Position numbers and translations under genes: made by a program. Under the pieces are notes generated by a model. That model was not told where the DNA came from, did not search any database, and saw only the letters and a list, made by a program, of their open reading frames with translations. 64,000 nucleotides of DNA from Lolliginicoccus lacisalsi (GTDB taxonomy: Bacteria > Actinomycetota > Actinomycetes > Mycobacteriales > Mycobacteriaceae), in the NCBI RefSeq assembly GCF_014841105.1, contig NZ_JACYWE010000005.1, forward strand, positions 62,001 to 126,000. The letters run 5' to 3'. Shown here piece after piece: positions 16,057 to 24,049 of the stretch; the first letter of the stretch is position 1; each line of letters starts with the position of its first letter.

Positions 16057-17409
16057 TCACGGGAAGGCTGGCAAGACTCCCTCGTCGCTGCTCAGCCGCT
16101 TCGGCTCATGGTGCGGGCCCGGCTTGGGCCGCTCGGCACCTCCGGGAAAGGCCAGGCGCAGGATGGTGCGCTGCACGGTCCCGATCTGCTTCCAGAAGGG
16201 CCCTGTGTTGTAGGGCAGGCCGTACCTGTCGCAGATCTCGCGAACCTGCGGCGCGATCTCCTGGTAGCGGGAGCTTGGCATGTCCGGGTAGAGGTGGTGC
16301 TCGACCTGGAAGGACAGGTTTCCGCTCATGATGTGGAACAGGGGGCTGCCCTCGATGTTGGCCGCGCCGATCAGCTGCCGGACGTACCATCCGCCCTTGG
16401 ACTCTCCCTCGGCCTCTTCCTTCGTGAACGTGTAGGTCTGGTCCGGGAAGTGGCCGCAGAAGATGATCGCGTACGCCCACACGTTCCGGACGAGGTTGGC
16501 GGTGACGTTCGCCGTGAGCGTCGCGAAGAACGGCTCCCGGAACGCCCGGCGATCGATCAGGCGCCGCAGTACATTGCCCTTCCGGAGGCCGCCGCCCGCA
16601 CGTGCCTTGGCGTTGCGGAACCGGTTCAGGCCGCCTTCGGCTTTCCTGTCGAAAAGGGTGATCACGCCGAGCTCGACCGCAAGCATGGCTGTCGCACTGA
16701 TCGCTGGCCACGCGACGTAATCCTTGACGGCCTGGCGCCGTACCTTCTTGCCAATGACCTTCAGCTCGTCCTTGAGCTGCTGCTTGTCCTTGGTGCCGTT
16801 GAATATCGCTTCGACATCGATGTCATGGACCCCGACTCCCCACTCGAACAGCAGCGCGAGCAGGACGTTGTAGAGCGGCTGGCCCAGGTACCGGGGATGC
16901 CACGGCTGCTTCGGGTCGACCCGCATGATCTCGTAGCCGACATCCTTGTCCAGGCCCACGATGTTCGTATATGTGTGGTGCAGGTAGTTGTGCGAATGCT
17001 TCCAGGCCGCGGCCGGTGAGACGTTGTCCCAGTCCCACGTTGATGAATGGATGTAGGGATCGTTCATCCAGTCCCATTGGCCATGCATCACATTGTGGCC
17101 GATCTCCATGTTCTCCAGGATCTTCGCGACGGAGAGCCCTGTGGTTCCGAGGATCCAGGATGGCCAGAATCGCGAGGTGATAAGCACCCCGCGGGACACG
17201 GCGAGCAGGCGCCGCTGCAGCTTGATCATGCCCCTGATGTATTGCGCGTCATCGATGCCGAGCTCGCTGTATACCTGCTCGTGGATGGCGTCGAATTCCT
17301 TGCCGAGCTCTTCGATCTGTTCCGGGGTCAGCGAGTGCAATGGGTGGCCGTCGCCGGGAGCATTCGCATCAGGTTTGCTTGCGTGACCGTTCAGAACGGT
17401 TTGGGTCAT
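16057..17409 (-). CDS. desA3: acyl-CoA/acyl-lipid delta-9 desaturase, DesA3 type
   Basis: 450 residues of the membrane di-iron desaturase family with all three histidine boxes: HNVMH (105-109), HSHNYLHH (138-145) and QVEHHLYP near residue 388. It should introduce a delta-9 double bond into stearoyl or palmitoyl chains at the membrane, with electrons from the fused reductase encoded just upstream (12-bp gap, same operon). A lysine/arginine/glycine-rich insert (around 260-290, DRKAEGGLNRFRNAKARAGG) separates the second and third boxes. The mycobacterial DesA3/Rv3230c pair has the same two-gene logic. Confidence 0.88.
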   Translation of the reverse strand: MTQTVLNGHASKPDANAPGDGHPLHSLTPEQIEELGKEFDAIHEQVYSELGIDDAQYIRGMIKLQRRLLAVSRGVLITSRFWPSWILGTTGLSVAKILENMEIGHNVMHGQWDWMNDPYIHSSTWDWDNVSPAAAWKHSHNYLHHTYTNIVGLDKDVGYEIMRVDPKQPWHPRYLGQPLYNVLLALLFEWGVGVHDIDVEAIFNGTKDKQQLKDELKVIGKKVRRQAVKDYVAWPAISATAMLAVELGVITLFDRKAEGGLNRFRNAKARAGGGLRKGNVLRRLIDRRAFREPFFATLTANVTANLVRNVWAYAIIFCGHFPDQTYTFTKEEAEGESKGGWYVRQLIGAANIEGSPLFHIMSGNLSFQVEHHLYPDMPSSRYQEIAPQVREICDRYGLPYNTGPFWKQIGTVQRTILRLAFPGGAERPKPGPHHEPKRLSSDEGVLPAFP

Positions 17410-17421
17410 GGAAAAGTCCTT

Positions 17422-18525
17422 TCACAGGTCGATTTCAACGTGTCCTTCGGGCGCGTTGATGCAGGTTCGAACCATCTCGCCGGGTGAACCGGACACCTTG
17501 CCGGTGCGCAGGTCGCGCACCTGGCCGTGCTCGAGCCGACCGATGCAGGTGTGGCATACGCCCATCCGGCAACCGAAGGGCAGGTCACCGCCGCAGTTCT
17601 CGCCGCCGACGAGGATCGAGGTGGCTCCGTCGCATTCCGCGAGCATTTCGGTGACGCGGAAATGCACCGTTCCGCCCTCGCCGAGGCCCCGCGCGCCGCC
17701 ATCTCCGGCGAACGGCTGGAAATGCTCCATCGAGAGCTTCTCGTAGACCCCTTCGGCGTCCCAGTGGGCACTCATCGCATCCAGCATGGGAGGCGGGCCG
17801 GACAGGTAGGTCGTGCGCTCGCGCCAGTCCGGGCACAGGTCGTCGAGCATGGGAGGCTTAAGGATGCCGTTCTCCTCGCTGAGGTGCACATGACGGCGAT
17901 AGCCCGGGAACGCTTCCTCCATCTGCTCGAAGATCGAATCGAACATCACCTCGTCGGGGGTGTGCTCGCTGTGCAGGTGGACCACATCGCTCAGCGCGCC
18001 CCGGCGGGCGAGCTCGCGGAGCAGGCTGAATATCGGGGTCACTCCGCTGCCGGCGCTGAACATCAGGAACTTCGACGGGAGCGGGTGGGGCAGGCAGAAA
18101 GTGCCCTCCACCTCGCCGAGGAAGACATGCGCCCCGGGCTGGATGTGCCGAGTAAAGAACGTGGACATCCGGCCGCCCTCCACGGTGCGCACCGAGATGC
18201 TGAGAAGGCCATCGGGATGGTTGGGATCCGACGTCAGGGTGTAAGCGCGCCAGTGGCGGATGCCGTTGATCTCCGCTCCGATCCGCAGGTACTGCCCCGC
18301 CTTGTGCCCTGGCCAGGGGAAGTTGGGCTTGATGACCACCGTCGCGGAACGGGGCGTCTCCTGCCTGACATGGACAACCTTCCCCTGCATCTGCCGCGAC
18401 GACCACAGCGGATTGACCAGCTCGAGGTAGTCATCCGGCAGCAGCGGAGTCGTCAGGACCCTGCCCGCGCGCAGGAGGCGCTTGCGCACCTGGGGGACTT
18501 GGGGGATTGCCGCGTGTTCGACCAT
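17422..18525 (-). CDS. ferredoxin-NADP reductase fused to 2Fe-2S ferredoxin, desaturase electron donor
   Basis: 367 residues. FAD-binding (HWRAYTLTSDPN, residues about 102-113) and NAD(P)-binding (FMFSAGSGVTP-like: LMFSAGSGVTPIFSLL) domains are followed by a plant-type ferredoxin with cysteines in GCRMGVCHTCIG plus C-terminal CINAPEG. It passes electrons from NADPH through FAD and the iron-sulfur cluster to DesA3, which it precedes in the operon. It resembles Rv3230c. I start it at the ATG at 18525 because GGAAGGTG lies about eight bases upstream; an in-frame ATG 48 bp earlier overlaps a palindrome and is less likely. Confidence 0.88.
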   Translation of the reverse strand: MVEHAAIPQVPQVRKRLLRAGRVLTTPLLPDDYLELVNPLWSSRQMQGKVVHVRQETPRSATVVIKPNFPWPGHKAGQYLRIGAEINGIRHWRAYTLTSDPNHPDGLLSISVRTVEGGRMSTFFTRHIQPGAHVFLGEVEGTFCLPHPLPSKFLMFSAGSGVTPIFSLLRELARRGALSDVVHLHSEHTPDEVMFDSIFEQMEEAFPGYRRHVHLSEENGILKPPMLDDLCPDWRERTTYLSGPPPMLDAMSAHWDAEGVYEKLSMEHFQPFAGDGGARGLGEGGTVHFRVTEMLAECDGATSILVGGENCGGDLPFGCRMGVCHTCIGRLEHGQVRDLRTGKVSGSPGEMVRTCINAPEGHVEIDL

Positions 18526-18562
18526 GTCGCGCACCTTCCGTCGCCGTTGCTCGACGATAACA

Positions 18563-18580
18563 ACGTGATGCACGTCACGT
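18563..18580. promoter_or_regulatory. candidate operator of the reductase-desaturase operon
   Basis: ACGTGA-TGCACG-TCACGT (18563-18580) has perfect 6-bp arms and lies 38-55 bp upstream of the reductase start. Its length and symmetry suit a TetR-type repressor, as known for desaturase operons in mycobacteria and pseudomonads. No such regulator is adjacent. Confidence 0.4.
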
Positions 18581-18688
18581 CCATGTCTTGCGGGAATGTG
18601 GGCGAAACGTCCGACACGGGGTGGTTGGACTGGGCGGCGGGGCGTGCGTGCCCAGCCTCGGCAGGGCCGCAGCCAGTCCGCTCTTCCG

Positions 18689-18732
18689 CCAGTGGAAGCT
18701 TTTCCGGCTCACAGCGGACAAAGTTTCCACTG
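18689..18732. repeat. palindromic element family B, copy 1
   Basis: Left arm starts CCAGTGGAAGCTTTTCCGG (18689-18707) and the right arm ends AAAGTTTCCACTGG (18719-18732); they pair with a few mismatches around a short loop. The core AGTGGAA-CTTTTCC matches copies at 18966-19006 and 28544-28590. Confidence 0.7.
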
Positions 18733-18740
18733 GCCGGCGA

Positions 18741-18782
18741 GGGAACCAGCGGCAGGGAACCAGCGGCAGGGAACCAGCCGCA
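18741..18782. repeat. 14-bp tandem repeat, three units
   Basis: GGGAACCAGCGGCA occurs twice exactly (18741-18754 and 18755-18768) and a third time with one change (GGGAACCAGCCGCA, 18769-18782). It directly follows a family B palindrome. A similar CCAGCCGAGG-rich run follows the family B copy at 28544. Confidence 0.85.
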
Positions 18783-18847
18783 CGGATCCAGTGGTTCACC
18801 ACCGCCCGCGCCTTCCTCCCGGCCAAGCACCGGCGCGGCTCCCATCG

Positions 18848-18915
18848 GATCTGCGAGCAAGAGTCAACAGATGTCCGAATTCCGGGGCTGATTCGTTGAC
18901 TTTCGCTCGCAGATC
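18848..18915. repeat. palindromic element family A, copy 2
   Basis: Arms 18848-18868 (GATCTGCGAGCAAGAGTCAA plus C) and 18895-18915 pair over 21 bp with two mismatches, with a 26-nt spacer. Shares ATCTGCGAGC and GTCAACAG with the perfect copy at 10269-10329. The 18526-19066 interval holds no gene, only this element, two family B palindromes and a tandem repeat. Confidence 0.8.
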
Positions 18916-18965
18916 TCCGGCGGGAGGAACCGCGCTCTGCGCTACGCGTAGCGCGGGCGCCGGGT

Positions 18966-19006
18966 AGTGGAAGCTTTTCCCGCTCACACCGGGAAAAGTT
19001 TCCACT
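18966..19006. repeat. palindromic element family B, copy 2
   Basis: AGTGGAAGCTTTTCCCG (18966-18982) pairs with CGGGAAAAGTTTCCACT (18990-19006): 17 bp with one mismatch and a 7-nt loop. It lies just downstream of the flavin reductase gene (minus strand), so it could end that transcript. Confidence 0.85.
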
Positions 19007-19066
19007 CGCGGCACCCGCGAAGGCCCCACCTGCGAAAGCAGCCCCGACCCACCAGCGAAAGCCGCC

Positions 19067-19747
19067 TCACCGCTTGGGGAGGCTGCCGCCGGTGGCGAGC
19101 CGCATCAAATCGGTGTCGAGCTCGATCCCGGTCTCCGCTCCTCCGGCGCTGCCGAACTCGTGCTGGTAGTGCCCCCAGGAGTTGTCGCGGACCTTCTCGG
19201 CGAAGCCGCTTTCCATGAGGATGACGAGCTCGCGGGCGGCGCGGTCGATGCGCTTGTTGAGGTCGGTGTCGGACCAGTCCTCGGCGGAGGCGAACAGCGC
19301 AGTCGGCACGGTCATGGTTCGCAGGAACGCGAAGAGCGACCGCATCTGCTCATCAACGACGAGGGCGTGGCGGGCGGTTCCGGCAGTGGCGGCGAGGATG
19401 ACGGGCTTGGCGATGAGCAGGTCGTTGTCGAGGACGTGGAAGAACGAGGTGAACAGCCCGCTCGGTGCTGCCTTGTAGACCGGTGCCGCGGCGATAATGC
19501 CGTCGGCGGCGGCGAGGGCTTCGATGGCCTTGGTCATGCGGGGGCCGGTGAGCTGGGAGACGAGGGCGGTGGTGATCTCGGTGGCGAGCTCGCGCAGGTC
19601 GATGATGGTGACGATGGTCTCGTGGCCGTGCTGCTCGGCGAGGGTGGCGGCGCGGGCGGCGATGCGGTCGGCGAGCAGGCGGGTCGAGGATGGGTCGCTG
19701 GTGCCGCCGCTGACGACGACGAGGCGGTAGTGCTTGGTGGCGGTCAT
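19067..19747 (-). CDS. NADPH-dependent FMN reductase of a two-component flavin monooxygenase (CE1759-like)
   Basis: 226 residues with a flavodoxin-like fold. It has the opening LVVVSGGTSDPSSTRLLADR (phosphate loop for FMN), GIIAAAPVYKAAPSGLFTSF in the middle, and an ILAATAGTARHALVVDEQMR segment. It should supply reduced FMN to the luciferase-like monooxygenase encoded two genes upstream. It overlaps the MarR gene by four bases (ATGA) and has AGGAGGACACCCC as ribosome site. The three genes form one minus-strand operon. Confidence 0.87.
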   Translation of the reverse strand: MTATKHYRLVVVSGGTSDPSSTRLLADRIAARAATLAEQHGHETIVTIIDLRELATEITTALVSQLTGPRMTKAIEALAAADGIIAAAPVYKAAPSGLFTSFFHVLDNDLLIAKPVILAATAGTARHALVVDEQMRSLFAFLRTMTVPTALFASAEDWSDTDLNKRIDRAARELVILMESGFAEKVRDNSWGHYQHEFGSAGGAETGIELDTDLMRLATGGSLPKR

Positions 19748-20196
19748 GGGGTGTCCTCCTGGTGCTGGTGGGCGAGCTTGCGGCAGAGTCGCTCGAGCTC
19801 GCGCATCTCGTCGTCGGTGAGGGGGTTCTTGATGGCGCGGGCGACGTCGACGGCGTGGCGTCCACCGATGCGGCGCTGGGTGGCTTTGCCGTCCTCGGTG
19901 AGGGCGAGGCGCACTCCCCTCTTGTCGTGGGGGTCGCGGTCGCGGTGGATGAGGCCGCGCTCGACGAGCCGGTCGACCATGCGCGAGAGGGCGGGCTGGC
20001 TGAGCAGGACGTAGTCGTTGAGCTCGGCGAGCCGCAGTGGCTCGGCGCACTTGGAGAGCGCATAGAGCACGTCGTACTCGCGCATGGTCGTGCCGTCCCA
20101 GATGTCGTTCGCGGCGAAGCGTTTCATCAGCGCCGCGTGGGCGGTGAGCAGTGCCTCCCACGCGGCGTTGGCCTGCTGGCTGCTGGTGCGGGTCAC
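19744..20196 (-). CDS. MarR family regulator
   Basis: 150 residues with the MarR winged helix: MREYDVLYALSKCAEPLRLAELNDYVLLSQPALSRMVDRL, then wing DPHDKRGVRLALTEDG. MarR repressors of this kind often respond to oxidants or small aromatics. It lies between, and is cotranscribed with, the flavin monooxygenase (10-bp gap) and the flavin reductase (4-bp overlap), and probably autoregulates the operon. A TGCGTWTGCA motif upstream of this operon and of doxX is a candidate target. Confidence 0.88.
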   Translation of the reverse strand: MTRTSSQQANAAWEALLTAHAALMKRFAANDIWDGTTMREYDVLYALSKCAEPLRLAELNDYVLLSQPALSRMVDRLVERGLIHRDRDPHDKRGVRLALTEDGKATQRRIGGRHAVDVARAIKNPLTDDEMRELERLCRKLAHQHQEDTP

Positions 20197-20206
20197 TGGC
20201 TTGGCC

Positions 20207-21382
20207 TTACTGCCCAGCCTTGGCGGTGCTGGTGTCCTGGTAGGGCGAGGTGCCGGTGAGGTTGTCGCCGCGGTTGGCGTTGGGCCGTGGCTGGCGCGCA
20301 GGCCCGTCGCCGTACTTCGCCTTGATCAGTGACTGGTGGGTGGGCGCCTCGGCGGTCTCGGGGTCCTTGCGGTTGGCGAGCTCCTTGCGCAGGACGGGCA
20401 CTACCTCTCCGCCGAGCAGCTCGAGCTGGTCGAGGACGGTGCCGAGCGGGAGCCCGGCGTGATCGATCAGCCAGAGCTGGCGCTGGTAGTCGCCGATGGC
20501 GTCGTGGAAGGTCAGGGTCTTGTCGATGATCTCCTGGGGGCTGCCGACCGACAGGGGCGTCATGCCCTCGAATTCCTCGAGCGACGGGCCGTTGCCGTAG
20601 ACGGGGGCGGCGTTGAAGTAGGGGCGGAACTCGTTCCAGGCGTCCTGGGAGCGCTTGGCGATGTAGGCCTGCCCGCCGAGGCCGACGATGGCTTGCTTGG
20701 CGGTGCCGTGGCCGTAGTGCTCGAAGCGCTGCCGGTAGAAGTCGATGAGGCGCTTGGAGTGGGAGGTAGGCCAGAAGATGTGGTTGGCGAAGAAGCCGTT
20801 GCCGTAGTAGGCGGCCTGCTCGGCGATCTCGGGCGTGCGGATGGAGCCGTGCCATACGAATGGGGGCACGTCATCGAGGGGTCGCGGGGTGGAGGTGAAT
20901 CCTTGCAGGGCGGTGCGGAACTGGCCCTCCCAGTCGACGACGTCCTCGCGCCACAGCCGGTGCAGGAGGTTGTAGTTCTCCAGCGCCAGCGGCAGGCCCT
21001 GGCGGATGTCCTGGCCGAACCAGGGATAGACGGGGCCGGTGTTGCCGCGGCCGAGCATGAGGTCCATGCGTCCACCCGAGAGGTGCTGGAGCATCGCGTA
21101 GTCCTCAGCGATCTTGACCGGGTCATTGGTGGTGATCAGCGTGGTGGAGGTGGTGACGATGAGCCGCTCGGTGAGTGCTGCGATGTGGGCGAGCAGGGTG
21201 GTCGGCGAGGACGAGAAGAACGGTGGGTTGTGGTGCTCACCGATGGCGAAGACGTCGAGCCCGACTTCCTCGGCCTTCTGGGCGATAGCGACGGAGGCCT
21301 TGATGCGCTCGGCCTCGCTGGGGGTGGCGCCGGTGGTGGGGTCGCGGGTGATGTCGCTGACGGAGAAGATTCCGAACTGCAT
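20207..21382 (-). CDS. LLM-class flavin-dependent monooxygenase (CE1758 family)
   Basis: 391 residues of the bacterial luciferase-like TIM-barrel family: FGIFSVSDITRDPTTG, AEEVGLDVFAIGEHHNP (residues about 35-51), GGRMDLMLGRGNTGPVYPWFG, and GSIRTPEIAEQAAYYG. It uses reduced FMN and oxygen; the natural substrate is unknown. The gene order monooxygenase-MarR-FMN reductase mirrors known corynebacterial CE1758/CE1759 sets. The C-terminal 40 residues are polar and probably disordered. GGGAGG precedes the ATG by about nine bases. Confidence 0.88.
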   Translation of the reverse strand: MQFGIFSVSDITRDPTTGATPSEAERIKASVAIAQKAEEVGLDVFAIGEHHNPPFFSSSPTTLLAHIAALTERLIVTTSTTLITTNDPVKIAEDYAMLQHLSGGRMDLMLGRGNTGPVYPWFGQDIRQGLPLALENYNLLHRLWREDVVDWEGQFRTALQGFTSTPRPLDDVPPFVWHGSIRTPEIAEQAAYYGNGFFANHIFWPTSHSKRLIDFYRQRFEHYGHGTAKQAIVGLGGQAYIAKRSQDAWNEFRPYFNAAPVYGNGPSLEEFEGMTPLSVGSPQEIIDKTLTFHDAIGDYQRQLWLIDHAGLPLGTVLDQLELLGGEVVPVLRKELANRKDPETAEAPTHQSLIKAKYGDGPARQPRPNANRGDNLTGTSPYQDTSTAKAGQ

Positions 21383-21404
21383 CGTGCATGCCTCCCTAGA
21401 TCAA

Positions 21405-21420
21405 TGCGTTTGCATATATT
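21405..21420. promoter_or_regulatory. candidate MarR box upstream of the flavin monooxygenase
   Basis: TGCGTTTGCATATATT, with symmetric core ATGC-GTTT-GCAT, lies 23-38 bp before the monooxygenase start. Nearly the same sequence, TGCGTATGCAACTATT, lies upstream of doxX at 23230-23245 in the same orientation. Confidence 0.5.
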
Positions 21421-21466
21421 CTAACGCCTGAGGCGCGTGGCTATTCCCGCGCGCCTGGCGCCTGGC

Positions 21467-22567
21467 CTACAGCTCCGGCCACAGCAGCTCCACAGGAGTG
21501 CCGAGGAACCGCTCGTAGGGAGCGAACGCGCTAGTGATCGCCGCGCGGGCCGAATCGCTCACAGAGACGAGCGGATCCACCTCGATCCGCTGCCCGGCGC
21601 GGGTGAGGGACTTCTTCCGCCAGGTGGCGATCACCCGGCCGGAGCGCACGATAGTCGGCCGGAACACCCCGTTGTTGCCCGGAACGATGGCCTGCGCGTG
21701 CGCCGCATCGACCATCAGCCCGCGATCCTTGAAGCCGAGCAGGTACTCATCGAAGCCAGGCAGCGCGCGAACCGTACGCGGCGGTGTCGCGGGTGCATCG
21801 AGCAACGCTGGTGGGCAGTACATCTCGACGCCCTCGCAGGTGATTCTCGTGAGCTCATCACCGGCTTCGGCGATCGCCTCCTTCGCCTCGGCGGTGTTCA
21901 GTCCGGTCCAGCCCATGAAGTCCTTGCGGGTGGTCGGCCCATGACTGCGGAAGTAGCGGATCGCGAGGGTGGCGAGCGCCTCGGCGCGCCCAGGTCGGGC
22001 TGGATCGGGGACCCATTCGTCGAGCAGGACGAAGGTCTGCTCATTGCCGATGCTGGGCGCGATGCAGGTGACGCCGACCTGGCTGGCGTACCACAGGAAG
22101 TGGTAGCTGCGCTGCCTCTGCGTGCCGATCCCGGCTTCCTCGAGCACCTGCAGGCACTCCGCCCGCGTCATGCGCCCGCCTCCGGACAGCGCGGCGCCCA
22201 GCACATCGACCGCTTTGGTCATCGCTTGGCGGTCAAGGTCATGGTGCTCGTGGCGCCGCTCCGCTCCTTCCAGCACCTTTGCCCCGGTCAGCTCCAGCAT
22301 CCAGCGGGCATCGCGGGACGGCACGAAGTGCACGGTGCCGCGCATCGGCCACGTCCGCAGCGCCTGCTTGTCCTCGAGCGCTTGCTGGACGTCCTCGATG
22401 GTGTGGCCAGGCAGTCGCGCGCCCAATGACCACAGTCCGCTGCCAATATCCTGGGCCTGCATGGCGCCGAACCACTCGACCACCTCGGCGACCGTTCTCG
22501 CCTCCGGGGACGACGGGGCGAGCAGCAGGCTGTGCATGCGGCGGGCTAGGACCTCGCGGGGCTTCAT
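21467..22567 (-). CDS. winged-helix DNA-binding domain-containing protein (HTH_42/AlkX family)
   Basis: 366 residues matching the YcaQ/AlkX-like family of tandem winged-helix proteins. Markers are VVEWFGAMQAQDIGSGLWSL near the N-terminus, LRTWPMRGTVHFVPSRDARW (residues about 73-92), FMGWTGLNTAEAKEAI, RALPGFDEYLLGFKDRGLMV, and PGNNGVFRPTIV(R)SGRVI. Relatives include DNA glycosylases for crosslinks (YcaQ, AZL type), but many members are uncharacterised. I start it at the ATG at 22567 with GTGGAG just upstream. Confidence 0.78.
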   Translation of the reverse strand: MKPREVLARRMHSLLLAPSSPEARTVAEVVEWFGAMQAQDIGSGLWSLGARLPGHTIEDVQQALEDKQALRTWPMRGTVHFVPSRDARWMLELTGAKVLEGAERRHEHHDLDRQAMTKAVDVLGAALSGGGRMTRAECLQVLEEAGIGTQRQRSYHFLWYASQVGVTCIAPSIGNEQTFVLLDEWVPDPARPGRAEALATLAIRYFRSHGPTTRKDFMGWTGLNTAEAKEAIAEAGDELTRITCEGVEMYCPPALLDAPATPPRTVRALPGFDEYLLGFKDRGLMVDAAHAQAIVPGNNGVFRPTIVRSGRVIATWRKKSLTRAGQRIEVDPLVSVSDSARAAITSAFAPYERFLGTPVELLWPEL

Positions 22568-22623
22568 CTCCACGGGGTCGGTTCTACTCCCCTGCCCTGA
22601 CATTCGCCCGCGCGCGCTCGGTC

Positions 22624-22674
22624 GTGCGCGCATGTGCACCCCTTCACGCGCTCGGGAGGGTGCACAACCGCACG
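22624..22674. repeat. palindromic element family E, copy 1
   Basis: Inner arms GTGCACCC (22634-22641) and GGGTGCAC (22658-22665), with outer arms CGTGCG (22624-22629) and CGCACG (22669-22674). The right half GGGAGGGTGCACAACCGCAC recurs exactly in the copy at 23290-23337; the two copies flank doxX. Confidence 0.7.
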
Positions 22675-22696
22675 CATCCGCGGGGTTGCACAACGC

Positions 22697-22731
22697 GATG
22701 GCCCGCGCTCCGGTCGGGAGCACGGGCCATC
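22697..22731 (-). terminator. hairpin terminator after doxX
   Basis: GATGGCCCGCGCTCC (22697-22711) pairs with GGAGCACGGGCCATC (22717-22731): 15 bp with one mismatch and a 5-nt loop. It begins 31 bp beyond the doxX stop in its reading direction. No U-tract, as usual in GC-rich actinobacteria. Confidence 0.65.
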
Positions 22732-22761
22732 CGATGCAGCTGGGACTGGTTGTGGCTGGGG

Positions 22762-23163
22762 TCAGAGCAGCGCGCTGGTGACGGTCAGCCCGGGATCCTG
22801 GGCGAACACCCAGACCAGCGCGAGCGTGGCACCGGCGAGCGCGATGTCCTTGTTGAAGGAGATCTGCGTGTTCATCTTCGCTGCCGGGTCGGTCTCGGCC
22901 CAGAAGTTGTGCATGATGATCGCGGTGGGCACGAGGAACAGGAACAGCAGCGCCGCGCCGATCTCCCCGTAGACGCCGAGCAGGACGCTCAGCCCGCCGA
23001 CCGCGAGGGCGATCCCGCTGGCGATGGTGGCGGGCTTGGCGAACGGCACGCCCTTGGACTTCGCGTAGCCGGCCATGGCGTCGGCCTGGGCGAGGTGGCC
23101 GATGGCGGAGAAGAGGAACAGCGCGCTGAAGAGGATGCGGCCTGCGAGAAGTACGACGTCCAT
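22762..23163 (-). CDS. DoxX family membrane protein
   Basis: 133 residues with four membrane helices: VVLLAGRILFSALFLFSAIGHL, ATIASGIALAVGGLSVLLGV, IGAALLFLFLVPTAIIMHNFW and DIALAGATLALVWVFA. The IGHL pattern in helix one and MHNFW in helix three are typical of DoxX. Mycobacterial DoxX works with superoxide dismutase and a thiosulfate sulfurtransferase in redox defence, so a redox role is plausible. It shares a candidate MarR box with the flavin monooxygenase operon and is flanked by family E palindromes. Confidence 0.85.
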   Translation of the reverse strand: MDVVLLAGRILFSALFLFSAIGHLAQADAMAGYAKSKGVPFAKPATIASGIALAVGGLSVLLGVYGEIGAALLFLFLVPTAIIMHNFWAETDPAAKMNTQISFNKDIALAGATLALVWVFAQDPGLTVTSALL

Positions 23164-23229
23164 GATGGTTTCCCTATCTGGTGTGGTGCTCGGGCGGTCC
23201 TTCCGCCTCGCTGCCCCCAACAACTTAAT

Positions 23230-23245
23230 TGCGTATGCAACTATT
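23230..23245. promoter_or_regulatory. candidate MarR box upstream of doxX
   Basis: TGCGTATGCAACTATT with core TTGC-GTAT-GCAA (23229-23240) lies 67-82 bp before the doxX start. It matches TGCGTTTGCATATATT at 21405-21420 at 13 of 16 positions. Confidence 0.5.
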
Positions 23246-23289
23246 TCCGGGGCGAGGGGTGACCTCGGCCACCAGCTGATCCCACTTCT

Positions 23290-23337
23290 GTGCGGTTCTG
23301 CACCCGCTCGGGCGCCCGGGAGGGTGCACAACCGCAC
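23290..23337. repeat. palindromic element family E, copy 2
   Basis: GTGCGGTTCTGCACCC (23290-23305) pairs with GGGTGCACAACCGCAC (23322-23337) over 16 bp with one internal mismatch and a 16-nt spacer. It lies downstream of the minus-strand cupin regulator and upstream of doxX. Confidence 0.8.
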
Positions 23338-23352
23338 CCATCCGAAGGACCG

Positions 23353-23943
23353 CTAATCCTCGAGGGGCGTGATGTGCATGCGCTGCCCAGAGGGGCCGAA
23401 GATGCCGAGGAACTCGACGCCGTCGGGGGTGGCGCTGCCAAACCAGTGCGGCGTGCGGGTATCGAACTCGGCAGCCTCACCGGGCCCGAGGATGTACTCC
23501 TGATCACCGAGCAGCAGGCGCAGCTTGCCGCGCAGCACGTAGAACCACTCGTGGCCTGGATGCACGCGTAGTCGCGGGGCGGCAGCGGCACCGGGGTGCG
23601 CGGTGGCTCCGGGGAGGACGTGATTGAAGGCGTGCAGCCCGGAGGCTCCGTGGCTGAGCGGCAGGATGGTGCGATCGCCCCGGCGCAGCGGGCGGATATG
23701 CACGCGCGGATCACCCGCAGCGGGGGCGCCCACGAGGTCATCGAGCGGAACGTTGTAGGTCCGGGAGAGCGGCAGCAGCAGCTCCAGAGTGGGGCGACGC
23801 TGTCCAGATTCGAGGCGCGAGAGGGTGCTCGTCGAGATCCCAGTCTGCGCGGCGACGTCGGCGAGGGTGAGATCGCGCTGGGTGCGCGCGGCGCGCAGTC
23901 GGCCCGCTACGGCGGTGAGGGTGTTCTCGACGGTCTCATCCAT
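23353..23943 (-). CDS. XRE-type regulator with C-terminal cupin
   Basis: 196 residues. The helix-turn-helix (RLRAARTQRDLTLADVAAQT, then STSTLSRLESGQRRPTLE) occupies residues about 14-60. A cupin ligand domain follows (HPGHEWFYVLRGKLRLLLGD and LGPGEAAEFDTRTPHWFG), with histidines positioned for metal or small-molecule binding. This architecture is common for regulators of oxidative or amine metabolism. It is divergent from the thioredoxin-reductase-like gene with a palindrome between them, so it very probably controls that gene. Confidence 0.88.
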   Translation of the reverse strand: MDETVENTLTAVAGRLRAARTQRDLTLADVAAQTGISTSTLSRLESGQRRPTLELLLPLSRTYNVPLDDLVGAPAAGDPRVHIRPLRRGDRTILPLSHGASGLHAFNHVLPGATAHPGAAAAPRLRVHPGHEWFYVLRGKLRLLLGDQEYILGPGEAAEFDTRTPHWFGSATPDGVEFLGIFGPSGQRMHITPLED

Positions 23944-23963
23944 GCCTGCGAGCTTGCCATACC

Positions 23964-23979
23964 AGCAACAGGTCTTGCT
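23964..23979. promoter_or_regulatory. candidate operator between cupin regulator and reductase
   Basis: AGCAA-CAGGTC-TTGCT (23964-23979) is a perfect inverted repeat in the 106-bp divergent gap. TTGCCA (23954-23959) nearby could serve as a -35 element. Confidence 0.45.
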
Positions 23980-24049
23980 ACACATGAGACCGGGCCCCCA
24001 GACTGGAAGCAGGCCCGATCGGGAGAAGCCCAGCGGTGAAGGAGATCCC

